From contig JAQOOI010000021.1 of NCBI GenBank assembly GCA_028554645.1, positions 2,170,001 to 2,234,000 of the forward strand: a stretch of DNA of 64,000 nucleotides, in the 5' to 3' direction. Below, in pieces: positions 21,112-32,118 of the stretch; positions within the stretch are counted from its first letter, which is position 1; each line of letters starts with the position of its first letter. Under the pieces are notes generated by a model. It saw only the letters and a program-made list of their open reading frames with translations. It was not told where the DNA came from and searched no databases. The position numbers and the translations under genes were made by a program. This DNA is from Omphalotus guepiniiformis (lineage: Eukaryota; Basidiomycota; Agaricomycetes; Agaricales; Omphalotaceae).

Positions 21112-23363
21112 TCTGTACCAGATTTTAATGATCCTAATGATCTCAAGAAGAAGTATTATAACTACTTCAGATCTATAACATTGAATAAACAAGAAGCAAG
21201 GTTTTCACAGCCTAAGAGAGAGTTATATGGGCTCAAGCTTGTGCTAGCCCATACTTACTATCAGACTTATGGTTGTAGAAATCTAACTGTAGAAACAGAT
21301 GCTAGCTACATAAAAGAGATGTTAGATAACCCAAGTAGCAGTCCAAATGTGACTATCAATCACTGAATTGAAGAAATAAGAAAGTATCACTTTGAATTGG
21401 TACATATCAAGGGATCTATATATGGGCCTGATAAACTTTCTAGACCACCACCTGGTAGTGAACCAGCAGAGAGATTACCTGCTGAAGAAGAGAATTATCT
21501 AGATGAAGATGATAGAGAACCTTTGTGATTTCATCAAGAAGATGAAAATGATCAAAGCCCTTATGATTTTGAAGACTTTAAGCATGAGATAGACTCTAGA
21601 GGTGGATACTTACAGGGTCTAGCAGTTGAAGACTTTGAAGATGATATTCAAGAATTGATTGAAGAAGAAAGAAGGTTCGCCTACTGGCAAGAACACATAC
21701 TGTTTGGACAAGATAAGGCTCTAGACCAGTTTGCACAAGTTTTAGTAGCTCCTGAATCAACAGAAGAATAAAAACATAATCATCCTTATGTGGAAGAGCA
21801 TAGAACTACCATAGAAATTGAACTACATCTATTATTACCAAAAATAAAAGAGTTCTTGATGCATTCTGAATCAGATATGCTTGATAAAATAGACCCTTGA
21901 GCTCAAAAGAAGTTTCTTTCTAAGGCGTTGAGATACTTTGTCAACAAGGACATATGTATCAAAGAAATGATGAAAATGGTGGACAACATCAGCTAATAGT
22001 TGAGTAAGAACGTCATATGTATATCCTGCATAGTGCTCATGATCATTTGAGACATAAAGGAATGTATGCTACAAAGGCTGTGATAGAAAAGAGGTTCTGG
22101 TGGCCAGAACTGGAGCGAGACATCAACTGGTTTGTGAAAAGATGTCAGGCATGTCAAGATCAAGCTCTAGTGCTATTGAAAATACCACCTACCCTACTCA
22201 CACCCCTTTTCTATTCCAGAAGGTACATGTGGATGTGCTCAAAGTATCTCCGGCTAGTAATGGCTGTAAGAATGTTGTATATGGTCGATGTGCTTTATCT
22301 TCTTGGTCAGAAGGACGAGCAATCAGAGATGAGACAGCTTGAGCCTTAGGAGAATGGTTCTTTGAAGATATAATCTGTAGATGGGTTTGCCCTCAGGTAG
22401 TGATAACTGATAATGCTAGAAGCATAATTGCAATATTGAAATGGCTAGAAGAGAAGTATGACATTAAAGAGATTCACATCTCAGCCTATCATTCTCAAGC
22501 TAATGGAAAATTGAAAGAGCACACTTCGATATCTGTCAAGCTTTAGTAAAAGCAACAGGAGGTGATCTAAAATGTTGCTACTGGTTCCTCAAACATGTGC
22601 TTTGGGCGGACAGAGTGACAACTAGAAGAGGATTTGGATGTTCTTCTTACTTCTTAGTAACTGAAGCTGAACCAATACTGCCTCTAGGCCTTATAGAATC
22701 GACCTGGTTAGTAGAGGTACCAGATAGAGTCCTTACTCACGGAGAATTGATCAGCTATAGGGCTAGTCTTGGCAAAGCATAGAACTCATGTTATGGACAT
22801 GATTTCCAGGGTTGACAAAGAGAAATGAAGAACTATAAAGAAATTTGATTATGAACATGTAATCAAAGATTATGATTTCAAACCTGGAATTCTAGTTCAA
22901 GTTTGAAACACTCAAATTGAGAAAAGCTTAGACAGAAAGATGTATTCCAGGTATAGAAGACCTATGATTGTCATTAGACGGACTCAGGGTGGTGCCTACA
23001 TTATTGCAGAGATGGATGATTCTGTACTTTAAAAAAAGATTGTTGCTTTTTGGCGACTGCCGCATTTCGCAAGATATGAACCCATAAAGCTACCTACAAA
23101 TGTGCTAGACCTCATAGACCTTACTGCTGAACAGCTAGAACATATGGTGAACAAAGATGATGGTACATACAACAAACAAAGTCAAGATTACATCTTTGAC
23201 TCTATTCCAAACTTAAGAATGCCTTGTAGATGAGGAATATGAAGATGATTCTGGTGAAGAAGATAATATTACACCTCCTTGAAGGGATCCAAGTGCAGAA
23301 CCTGAAGAAACCACTGGAGTGTGAACTAGAAGCAATAAACAATTTGTTCTATTGCATTGAAGG
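21112..23363 (+). pseudogene. pol: B-like Gypsy pol relic, part 2 (RNase H and integrase)
   Basis: Runs through RNase H (FSQPKRELYGLKL, VETDASYIKEM), the integrase zinc finger (HDHLRHKGMYATKAV, CQACQ), the DDE core and the C-terminal acidic tail, with many stops and frameshifts. It follows B pol closely but with C-to-T changes and almost no CG. Together with 23563-25491 it is the remains of a complete B-type element in the opposite orientation to B. Confidence 0.9.
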
Positions 23364-23562
23364 AGTACTTAAATGATATTCTGAAGGCTTGAAGTAATGA
23401 TAGTGATAAGTACTCAAAAGAGTTACATGTACAAAGGTATATGTGTTATATTATGGGTTGGGGATGTAAAGTAGGTTCAAGACTCTGAATACAGAGTCTA
23501 GCACCTACATTCACAATGAATCAGTTAGAAAGAAGTTGATTAAGAAGATCGACAAAGCTTAC

Positions 23563-23697
23563 TTAGACGCTGCTAGAGGTTGTAGCTGTGGTGTCAGCAG
23601 AGCTAGACCCAGCCTCTTCTATGGTAGCATCTTGAGGAGTCTCCGAAGACAAAGAACCAGCAGATTGCTTGTTCTCAATGGAGAGACAGCTGAATTG
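23563..23697 (-). pseudogene. Relic of antisense gene 2, C-terminal part
   Basis: Encodes SSETPQDATIEEAGSSSADT followed by TATTSSSV and a stop, nearly the same as the end of B gene 2. It is convergent with the pol relic, so the antisense module was already present in this older copy. Interrupted upstream by a small LTR at 23698. Confidence 0.85.
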
Positions 23698-23791
23698 TGT
23701 TGGATGAGCAATAGAAGACCTGGTGCTAACCCCACCATTGAGTGTTAACACCACCCATAGCGAGATGGACTAACCTCCATACTCTACCAAC

Positions 23792-23865
23792 GGCATGATA
23801 GCTCAGTTGGTTAGAGCACCAGTTATGTGTGCTGGGAGTCGCTGGTTCAATCCCAGCTCATGCCA
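23792..23865 (+). tRNA. tRNA-like gene, decoding uncertain (TGT by position)
   Basis: A full cloverleaf: acceptor GGCATGA/TCATGCC (7/7 pairs), D-arm GCTCAGTTGGTTAGAGC, anticodon stem CCAGT/GCTGG with loop TATGTGT, variable GAGTC, T-arm GCTGG-TTCAATC-CCAGC, discriminator A. Positions 34-36 read TGT (Thr), but position 33 is A rather than the near-universal T, so it may be a tRNA-derived Pol III promoter rather than a working tRNA. It lies inside a TG...CA repeat. Confidence 0.7.
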
Positions 23866-23904
23866 ATACATTTCCCCTACTTTGTTATGTGGTCACTTGA
23901 CCGT

Positions 23905-25283
23905 TGATGAGAATGAAACGGGGAAATGAACTGCTAAAGGGCTAATGAACAAAAACCCCAAAAACAACCAAAACAACCAAGTCACTCGAAAGGTGCGAGT
24001 CTGAGGGGGCGTTGTCGAAGGTTCCGCACGACCAAACTTATGGCTTCTTTATTAGAACTTTATATCTTTATCACAAGAACTTTATAGCTGAGCTTTTAAA
24101 ATGCACTAAGGCAAAAAGTAGCACAAGACGGTTTTGAACAAGACAGGTGTTCACTGCACAATCACAACCAATTGACCACAAGATCAAACAACCAATTCCA
24201 ATAACACAACCAGTTCAATTCAACCAACAATGATCTTTATAAAATATCGCAATAAACACTGGACTATAAACAGACCAGGGCAACTTTATGTTTTTGGTAG
24301 GATTTCCCTTCACAGGCACGATTCACGTTATAAAGACGATCCCCAGTGACCCTGTGACTCTATGGTACTCTCCTGGATTTTCTCTCTCCCAGTTACTGCC
24401 CTTTTATACATACTGCCAGTTCAAAATTAATAAAAACGGAAATTATAGCTGAACTGTCCTGTTTTATATATATACCTATATCCGTGTATGTAGGTTGTAA
24501 GTATCTGTGTCAAGTATGTCCATTATTACTTGTTATAGATCTATTTTATGAGGCAAACCTCAAAAATGCGTTTTAATTCCATTATTTTTATTATAGGCAA
24601 TATTCAGCCCCTTTATCTCATTTTTACGGATTTCCTTGACATTTCTCAGGCATCCGGGTTCCATAGGATTAATCACCTGATAGAAATTATACCCCTCAAA
24701 GTATCACATTGTTTCGTTAAAGGAACTCCTTCAATTCAGTAGTATTCCGAGAAATTTTACTGATCGAGTTTTTTACACCTCCTAACCGGTTTCTTGTCAA
24801 GCAATTTTCACCGGACAATTAATCGAAGCAAATTTCCTCGATCAACTTTTGTTCCTGGCGATTAATTAAGGAGTAAATACCCCAAAACTATTCTAGATCC
24901 ATTATTTTGACTCTATTTCGCGTTCCATCCATTTTTAGTTTCCGCCGGGTTTTTATTCTTTATTGACCGGAGGAAGATGTTCCCCTAATAATTATATGAT
25001 GCAATTGACGTTGTGATGTCAGAGTTCTCTTTACGAGATTGGGTGAGTCTGATTCAACAGTGGATGGCTTTTGAACAATTCTCTACATCACAACTGTACT
25101 GACTAGCCTAGAACCTTGATACACATGTTGTACCGTAGGTAATAGAACATGCTTTATTACTCAAATCACAACACATTTTGATTGACAAGGCGGGCACCTT
25201 TCAACCCTCTAATACCTCACTGCAAATGCCTAAAATGATTAATCACCTGGCTTTTAATGCAGGTGCCGAAAATCGGCGCATCA
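23905..25283 (-). repeat. Solo LTR of the element-A family (1379 bp)
   Basis: Reverse complement of 7797-9173 with few differences. Flanked by CCGT on both sides (23901-23904, 25284-25287), that is ACGG in element orientation. Confidence 0.93.
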
Positions 25284-25344
25284 CCGTAAGCAAGTTGCTG
25301 CCATTAATTTGGCCTTGTTTACATGGAGTTCTTGATTCCCAACA

Positions 25345-25491
25345 AATTGCTCTTGTTGAATATTGTCTATCTGTTTAACAATGAACTGGTACTGATTGGC
25401 ATGAAAATGTACAGCATGCTGAAGGGTAACTTGTTCAGTACAAAGAAAATTGAGAACTGAATGCACAGCTTCAAGACTAAGCTTAGGCTGT
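25345..25491 (-). pseudogene. Relic of antisense gene 2, upstream part
   Basis: Encodes SVLNFLCTEQVTLQHAVHFH and ANQYQFIVKQIDNIQQEQF, matching B gene 2 exon 6. Similarity stops abruptly near 25491, where unrelated repeat sequence begins. Confidence 0.85.
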
Positions 25492-25994
25492 GTTTGGCAG
25501 CCAGCCCACAGTTACATGCACCAGCCCAAATTACTCGATTTGGGGCCTACTTGTACTGCTGGCTCAGCCCAGAATCACATGTCACAAGGCTGTATTTAGT
25601 AGTTGCTTAGTCATACTTTCAGTAGCTCAGCAAATGCATCATTTCTGCTTTTTGCTCTCTGTTCTCCATTCCTTCCATGCCTGGGTGTCCTTCTGATCCT
25701 GAGGAGGCCAAAAAATGGCTCATAACTATTGTAGCAACCATCACACAGTATATCACCCTTGTTATGCAGTTGTATCTCAATTCACTGTACTGGAAGCAGG
25801 AGTAGTGATGTGCGGGTCAGGCTCAAGCCCTAGAGCCCAACCCAACCCAACCCTGGGCTTTCTTAGCCTGACCCGGCCCTACTCAAGGGCCTATGGGGCT
25901 CAGGGCTTGGGCTTATGTTGAAGAAAGCCCAAGCTTGAGGCTGGGCCCAGGGCTTACCACTCAGAAAGTTGAAGAAATTTAGAATATATAAGTA
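25492..25994. other. Non-coding, GC-rich hairpin region
   Basis: No gene. 25814-25934 holds two perfect 10-bp inverted repeats (GGGTCAGGCT/AGCCTGACCC and GCTTGGGCTT/AAGCCCAAGC) and a run of CCCAACCCAACCC. Possibly a small non-autonomous element; its ends are not identified. Confidence 0.4.
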
Positions 25995-28918
25995 TGTACT
26001 ATAGGGTATAGGCTACCCGGCCACCCCTAGGTACCCGGCCATTTCATACCTACACTCGTATACAGTCCCTCCTTTAACATAGAAATTCATGTGAACTATT
26101 ATGTAGTGCATGACGCTCATATGAACAAAAAATGATGCCCTTTAGAAGCTTTCGGAAGACATGAGCAATCAAATATTGTTGGGCAGTCCCATCAAATCAC
26201 GATTTCCTTAAGTGTTTGTGCACAAGATGGACCGATACCGCCACGCTTTCATATTCTACGACTTCCACAACACATGTACATCCTTTCTATATGTCTTGAA
26301 GACGTACTAGAAGCTAGTTTGACTCTGTTAATCTCACCACTTGTGTCATATGCTTGCATCTTTTGATATAACACGTACAATTATCAAGCCTAGAAGCTAT
26401 CAAAATCCTGACTCACAGCAACACGACGGAAGCCCCAATCGTGCTACAAATTGGAGAGGCTCTTTAGCAAGGTTTGTCTGTGCTCTTCCCATCTTTTCTA
26501 TATTTTTAGCTATTTTTTTTGCAGCTTCAACACTCATGCAAAAGTGCAATTGTTTAGGGTAGCTGGGGCCTAGCTGGGGCAGTATCATGGCAGCAACTCA
26601 TTGTCTTGGGCAGTAAGATGGGGAGACGTACGTCAACAGGTTTCTTCTATACTTATCTATATCTAATTTGGGGTATGTGCTATGATATCAGGTACTCTGT
26701 GCTGTTTCTATCCTGCCCCACCCTGCTGCTTTTCCGGATTTTTACACGTCACAGCTCTGCTTGTATGGAAGACTTTCCACTATGTATCTAATCTTACTAC
26801 ACTGTTCCATCTCGTCGCTCGGTTAATATCAAAGTTCAAGTCAGTGTAGTATTTACATACATTGGTCAATCAAATTCTTTCGAAAGCACACCTCTCATCT
26901 GAAAACACCTCCAACACCATGCCTAATACCAATCTCGCTGACGTCTTCAATCTTATGTCCCTTTCAAAGGAGGAAAGAATCCAGCATGCTCTGACCGCCA
27001 TTGCTCGCTATAGTGAACAAGGAGTCATATATTCCATACGACAAGCAGCAAAGGATTATAATGTGGCACGCTCAACTCTACAAGACCGTTACAATGGTGT
27101 TTCTACACGTACTGAGGCCCATGCTTACCAACAAAATTTGAGCAGTGCACAAGAGGAAATTCTCGTTGCATGGATTAAAGCTCAAGTCAGTTGTATCTCC
27201 GTCATTATCACCACCTTTTGCTTGAACTTCTGAACAATATAGGCACGACGTGGAATCCCTCTATCACATACAGCTGTGTCAGACCATGCCTCAGATATTG
27301 CGGGAAAGCCAATGGGTGTAAGCTGGATTCACAACTTCAAGCGACGTCACCCAGATCTTTGTGTCCGCTGGACCTCAAGCCTAGAGGAATGTCGTGCCCG
27401 TGCATTGACACCACAGACTGTTGGTATGCCATAAGTTCTCATTGGCTTTACGCAGCTGACTTTGTTGTCAATAGCTGGATTTTATGATCTGCTTGAAGAT
27501 GTGCTTCAAAAGACTAACAGTCCTCCCGAGAATATTTACAACCCAGATGAAAAGGGTATTCAACTTGGTGTTGGGAAGCGTACTCAAGTCTTAGTCGATC
27601 GTGATCAGAAAGTTGTTCAATCAACTGAACATGGAAACCGCGACCTGATCACAATAATTGAATGTGTCTGCGCTGATGTTACTACTCTTCCTCCATCCAT
27701 AATTTTTGAAGGTGCTCGTATCAATCCTGAATGGGGTAGAGTCAACCCTGCAAATGCAAGGTATGACATTGTTAATATCTTAAGAGTCTATTCTCATCTT
27801 GTACCGATACAGCATATCCGTCTCTCCCAATGGTTGGACAGACACTGAACTTGGCTACCTTTGGCTCATCAAAGATTTTGGGCCCACAAGTGCCGCTCGA
27901 AACAAGTCCGGTCAACCGGTCATTCTAATCCTCGATGGGCATAACTCACACTGTTCGTACAAGTTCGTGTCTTGGGCTGAGAAGAATGGTATCGAGATCC
28001 TGTGCCTTCCTGCACATACTACTCATGCTCTCCAACCGTGTGATGTCGGGGTTTTCAGTCCACTTGCAGCAAAGTGGAAGGTATAGTGTTGTTTGATATC
28101 TTTCTTTCATACTTTGACATGAATATTTCAGGCACTCGTGACAAAATTGAACAGAAATTTCATTCAGATTGACAAATATAACTTGCTAGAGCATTACGCA
28201 ACTGCTCGGGCTGAAGCGTTCAAGGAGACGACCATACTCGCAGCCTTTCGCAAGACTGGTATCCACCCTTTTGATCGCAATGCAATACCCTCGATGGCAT
28301 ATGAACCGGCCAAGAATTTCTCGACTGAATCCATGCCACCTGTACCTATCCAACTCCCTTCACTGCTCACACCTGTATCCGAGACCTCATCTGCAACAAG
28401 TCAAAGCACCACGTTCACTACAACTTCCGAGTCGACTTCCAAGTCAGTGGTGCCCAAGTATCACATTGTACTACCTCCGAAGGTAAGGAATGCATCGCGG
28501 GTTTATCTCGAAGGAGAAAATGAGAACCTCCGGAAGATTGCAGTGGCTGCAGGCCAGATGCTTGAAGCTAACCATGCACAATTGAAGCTTATGGAGACTG
28601 AACTTGTACGCTACCAGCGTAAGTAAAGCTTTCGCAAAGAAGAAGACGCGGACTGCATTGAATACTGGAGCAGCACGTCATCTGACAAGCAGGGAGACAC
28701 TAGACCTTCTTGCTCACAATGAACTTCAGAAGCATGTGGCGGCAATGATCAAGGAATTAAAGCCAACGTTCAAGACAATCAAGAAACGGCTAGCGGCAGC
28801 TGAAAAGGCAAAGAAAGTTGCAGAGAAGCGTGCCATAGTTGCAGCAAGAAAGGCAAAACAAAAAGCTGAGCGAGAGGTGGCAGCAGCTGCAAAGCGTCTT
28901 GAGAATAGAGGACAAAGG

Positions 28919-29055
28919 CGAGGACGAGGACGAGGACGAGGGCGAGGACGAGGACGAGGACGAGGGCGAGGACGAGGACGAGGACGAGGGCGAGGACGAG
29001 GACGAGGACGAGGGCGAGGACGAGGACGAGGACGAGGGCGAGGACGAGGACGAGG
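28919..29055 (+). repeat. RG-encoding minisatellite
   Basis: About seven 18-bp units of the type GGACGAGGACGAGGGCGA encoding alternating Arg-Gly in the transposase. The repeat leaves several frames open. Confidence 0.9.
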
Positions 29056-29181
29056 CATAACAGCGACAGGTCAAGGTTATTGGAATGCAGAAGCGGCCGA
29101 AACTTCATCAGGGGAATCCTTCGATAGTATATCATCATCATCAGACAATGGGGAGTACGAAGTTGAGCAGAGATATCAAAC

Positions 29182-29307
29182 AGGCGGGGAAGAAGATAGA
29201 CAGAATGAAATTTCACTGCCTGAGATCACAGAAATCATTCCAACAGGCGGGGAAGAAGATAGACAGAATGAAATTTCACTGCCTGAGATCACAGAAATCA
29301 TTCCACC
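29182..29307 (+). repeat. 63-bp direct tandem duplication in the transposase linker
   Basis: Two apparently identical copies encoding TGGEEDRQNEISLPEITEII plus P, in frame. A recent in-frame duplication. Confidence 0.85.
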
Positions 29308-30295
29308 ACTACCTACAAATCCTCCGCGACCGCGACATCGTCCTCGTCCCCACTCTCATCCCATTGTTCCAAATGTCACCACCACAGGCGAAACTCCCGG
29401 AACTCCATCCATAGTGTTTTCGACAACAGACGGCGCAACTCAAATTGTCTCCTCTGGCTCAGAAAGACCTGCATCTGTGTTGGATAATGGTGGTGCCTCA
29501 GAAGAAGAAACTGTGATTAAAAGTATCTGGGGGCATAAATGGGTTGGAAAGGGGTTGTTATTCGAGGTTCTATGGGAGGATGGTGACATTATCTGGGAGA
29601 AGAGAGCCAATCTCGAGGATTGTGCTGCCCTGGATGAATACTTGGGAGTCCATGGTATAACAGATCCTTCCAAGCTGTCGAAGTCCCGATTTTCTCGTCA
29701 AGTGTGATTTCGTAGTCACATATTGATCCAAAATGAATCCTGTATGTCTTCTATTGCTGTATGACCATAGATAGTATCAGAGAGAGTCAGTTAGAGTACA
29801 CATACATGAGGGAAACGGACTGCGACGACGCAGAAGGGCTTGACAACGGTCGTACGAGAAAAACTTCCCACGCTGGCCGGGTTCATTGTTTTTGCCGGAT
29901 TCGGACTTGCCTTCGAAAAAAATTCACTGCGAGCTCACTTTGCCTCAGAAAAATATGAGAACAAGCTAGAAATCTACTCAAGAAGATTCTTCATGTCCTG
30001 AAACCATTTTTTGGCTGAATAGGTGCGTATAGTCTATTTGCTTGAAAAATAAACCTTAGGTGGCCGGGTAGCCTATACCCTATAGTACATAGACAACAGG
30101 GTTATGTACTATTCACTAGTGTAGAGCAGGCTGTCTCTATAGAATCAATAACAGGGATCCCGACATTTTTTGACACGTACTGTGTACTGTTGGTTTAAAA
30201 CCCCACTTTACAGAGGGTGCTGTATAATTAATAATCAAGTAATTTACAAGTGACAGAATCTTATTTTTCTTCCATAACCAAAACTTCCTATATTC

Positions 30296-30577
30296 ATGGC
30301 CGGCAGCAAACATGATCGACCAGACCCAAACAATATTGTTCATACAAAACGAATTACAAAGCGACCTGCACGGCCTGATGAGCATGACCATGTAGAATCT
30401 GAAAAGCAACCGGCACTGACCAGACAGAATCAGAGTGAAGAGGATGATGGCTCTATCTCAAAGCCACCATCAAAGCGAAGCAAAAGAGTGGTTGAAACTC
30501 CTGATACTGAGTCAGATGATGATAAAATAGAAGAGGTCATGTACAATAGGATTTGTTATTCAATTACCACCCAATAA
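30296..30577 (+). CDS. Hypothetical short ORF, charged nuclear-type protein fragment
   Basis: ATG-initiated, 93 residues (MAGSKHDRPDPN...), rich in Lys, Arg, Asp and Ser, with PPSKRSKR as a possible nuclear signal and an acidic TESDDDKIEE. It might be the first exon of a longer gene lost to insertions. No family recognised. Confidence 0.3.
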   Translation: MAGSKHDRPDPNNIVHTKRITKRPARPDEHDHVESEKQPALTRQNQSEEDDGSISKPPSKRSKRVVETPDTESDDDKIEEVMYNRICYSITTQ

Positions 30578-31480
30578 GCAAAAGCAAGCAATCGGAAGCA
30601 AGGTAGGTGGGCTTGATTGTGTTATGATTTCGCAATAAAGCAATCAGAAAGCAAGGTGGGCTATAGCGTATTGCATATGGTATCAAGAGAAAAGTCAAAA
30701 ACACACTCAACTTAGCCAGTGCAACGTTCAATGCTCAAGAGAAATAATAAGTAGTATGACCCTCTGATTAAGCAAGAAAAGGAAAGCATACAAGGAATAC
30801 TCAGTCATTATGGGCAATGGCTTCAATCGGTCCTGGGTTTTCATGATCCTCTGTGTCTGTGCCACTCCCACTCCACCTCCTATATGGGTGGAAGCGGATG
30901 TCCCCCCTAGAGCACTGAATTGGGCTAAAACAGCACTCAGTCAGTCTCGAGTTTCTAAGTTTTAACAGTACTCATAGCATGGTGAAGAGATGAGAGAAAG
31001 GCTGAGGGTGAGAGAAAAAGCCGCAGAGTGAATGTGAGAATGCTTCAATTGAGGCTATGAGACAGACTACAATCTGCACTATTCTTGCTCTGGCTGCAAT
31101 TGAGGGCATTTGCGCTCTGTGGATATCTCTCATGCATTTATCAATAGTGACATTGATACAGAGATCTTCATGACACAGCCAGAAGGGTTCAAGGAGTGCA
31201 TGGTTGGATGCTCTGTTTGAGGAAGGATTGGATATTCTGGAAGCTGGAATCTGTTCATAGGTGGGTGCTGGGGGCTCTCCAGGATATGGTGGTACAGTCT
31301 GGGATATTGTACTCTGTATTCCTGTGGAACATTGTGTTTAATGAAGTGCTAGAACACTTGTAGATACTATACAAATACTGTACATATCATTAGAAAGTCC
31401 TTCAAGTACATAAAATACTATATCAATGACTTTAATACTTGGATACCAAGATGTTGAAAGTTCTGAGTGACTAACTCATC
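30578..31480. other. Repeat debris: Copia RT scrap and partial Copia LTR
   Basis: 31058-31197 (+) matches the Copia RT segment RQTTIRTILALAAIE ... SHAFINSDIDTEIF with frame breaks. 31335-31440 is the first about 105 bp of a Copia-type LTR in E orientation, truncated. Otherwise nothing recognised. Confidence 0.6.
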
Positions 31481-31603
31481 ATGCATGAGTGAGATGAGCT
31501 TGCGCAATGGTGTCAGCCATCTTATCAAAACATTCAACAATCCAGTTCTCCAAGGTAGTCATCCTTAGCGTACCCTCTAACAGCAGTCGTTGAGCCTGGA
31601 ACA
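31481..31603 (-). pseudogene. 3' part of an unknown reading frame split by Copia D
   Basis: Read with 60371-60472 after removing D and one GAACA duplication, this gives a continuous frame: HADPTPFFDVRYKDLQAFVQ, GVFQAQRLLLEG, TLRMTTLENWIVECFDKMAD, then TIAQAHLTHA and a stop. An upstream in-frame stop near 60473 suggests it is already decayed. Family not recognised; it may be another transposon gene. Confidence 0.4.
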
Positions 31604-31993
31604 TGTTAGAATCTAAGACAATGCACTACCAGTGATACACTGATCAGACACAATGAATAGAGTTCAATTACAGTTCACTGAGATCACTAAAGTGTTGTAA
31701 TAGTAGCTTAATGCACAAGAATTGCTTTCCAAGTGTCTTAGATTTCTCCAGACATGTAAGGATTTACATATTGTTTGGTCCTATTGTGTCAGGCCGCGCA
31801 TGAGGCGTGAAAATGAGTGTCCACATTTTTGCGCGCGCTCTAAACACTCCAGAATGACCCTACATACATGGTATAACTATCTACAATAGGTATTAAAGTC
31901 ATTACTATAGTATTATATGTACTTGAAGAACTTTCTAATGATATGTACAGTATTTGTATAGTATCTACAAGTGTTCTAGCACTTCATTCAACA
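31604..31993 (-). repeat. 3' LTR of Copia D (390 bp)
   Basis: TGTTAGAATCTAAG ... CATTCAACA on the + strand. Adjacent internal sequence (CAGGGGGCTGTG on the - strand) is purine-rich and fits a polypurine tract. Confidence 0.93.
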
Positions 31994-32118
31994 CAGCCCC
32001 CTGATAGAACACTTGTGTAATGGAGGTGCTCTATTGATGAAGTGTGTCATCACATATCCCTCAACCTCTACACTTTCCTCAACTTCTTCACAGCCCCCTG
32101 ATGATGCACTTCTTCAAC

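Larger units (their letters stand above)
23698..25344. repeat. Small tRNA-bearing solo LTR (264 bp net), split by an A-type solo LTR
   Basis: Ends TGTTGG ... CCAACA form a perfect 6-bp terminal inverted repeat, flanked by AATTG (23693-23697 and 25345-25349) inside the antisense-gene relic. Net length is 264 bp after removing 23905-25287. It contains a complete tRNA-like gene. The structure matches a solo LTR, perhaps of a miniature (TRIM/Cassandra-like) element; no partner LTR is seen. Confidence 0.7.
26919..29707 (+). pseudogene. Pogo/Fot-like DDE transposase with RG repeat and C-terminal chromodomain (one frameshift)
   Basis: Cuts and pastes the element. My splice model has exons 26919-27185, 27243-27423, 27475-27760, 27813-28080 and 28132 onward. 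Order: Psq-type helix-turn-helix (SIRQAAKDYNVARSTLQDRY); Tc5/CENPB-type DNA-binding domain (GIPLSHTAVSDHAS ... FKRRHPDL); DDE core (first Asp in NPDEKG, second in LILDGHNSH, third in HALQPCDVGVF); then a basic helical region. Between about 28604 and 28626 the frame must shift by +1 to continue into KKKTRTALNTGAARHLTS. Next come about 23 RG dipeptides (28919-29055), an acidic linker with a 21-residue duplication, and a chromodomain (VIKSIWGHKW ... LLFEVLWEDGDIIWEK, NLEDCAALDEYL). Either one frameshift mutation or an unrecognised intron separates the two halves. Inference: the chromodomain targets heterochromatin. Confidence 0.82.
25995..30089 (+). mobile_element. Pogo/Fot-like (Tc1/mariner superfamily) DNA transposon, about 4.1 kb
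   Basis: Terminal inverted repeats of about 31 bp (TGTACTATAGGGTATAGG...GGCCACC; 25995-26025 and 30059-30089), flanked by TA on both sides. It carries one transposase gene (26919-29707). 26026-26918 and 29708-30058 are non-coding flanks with nothing recognisable. Confidence 0.88.

Noticed and set aside
28615..28690. An intron at GTAAGT (28619) joining the two halves of the transposase
   Set aside because: Removing it would delete the conserved basic KKKTRTALNTGAARHLTS segment; a single-base frame shift explains the data better, though a short unusual intron is not fully excluded.
28726..29216. Long - strand ORFs rich in Pro-Arg, Ser-Pro or Leu-Val opposite the RG repeat
   Set aside because: They are frame shadows of the 18-bp minisatellite; the + strand frame has transposase and chromodomain homology.
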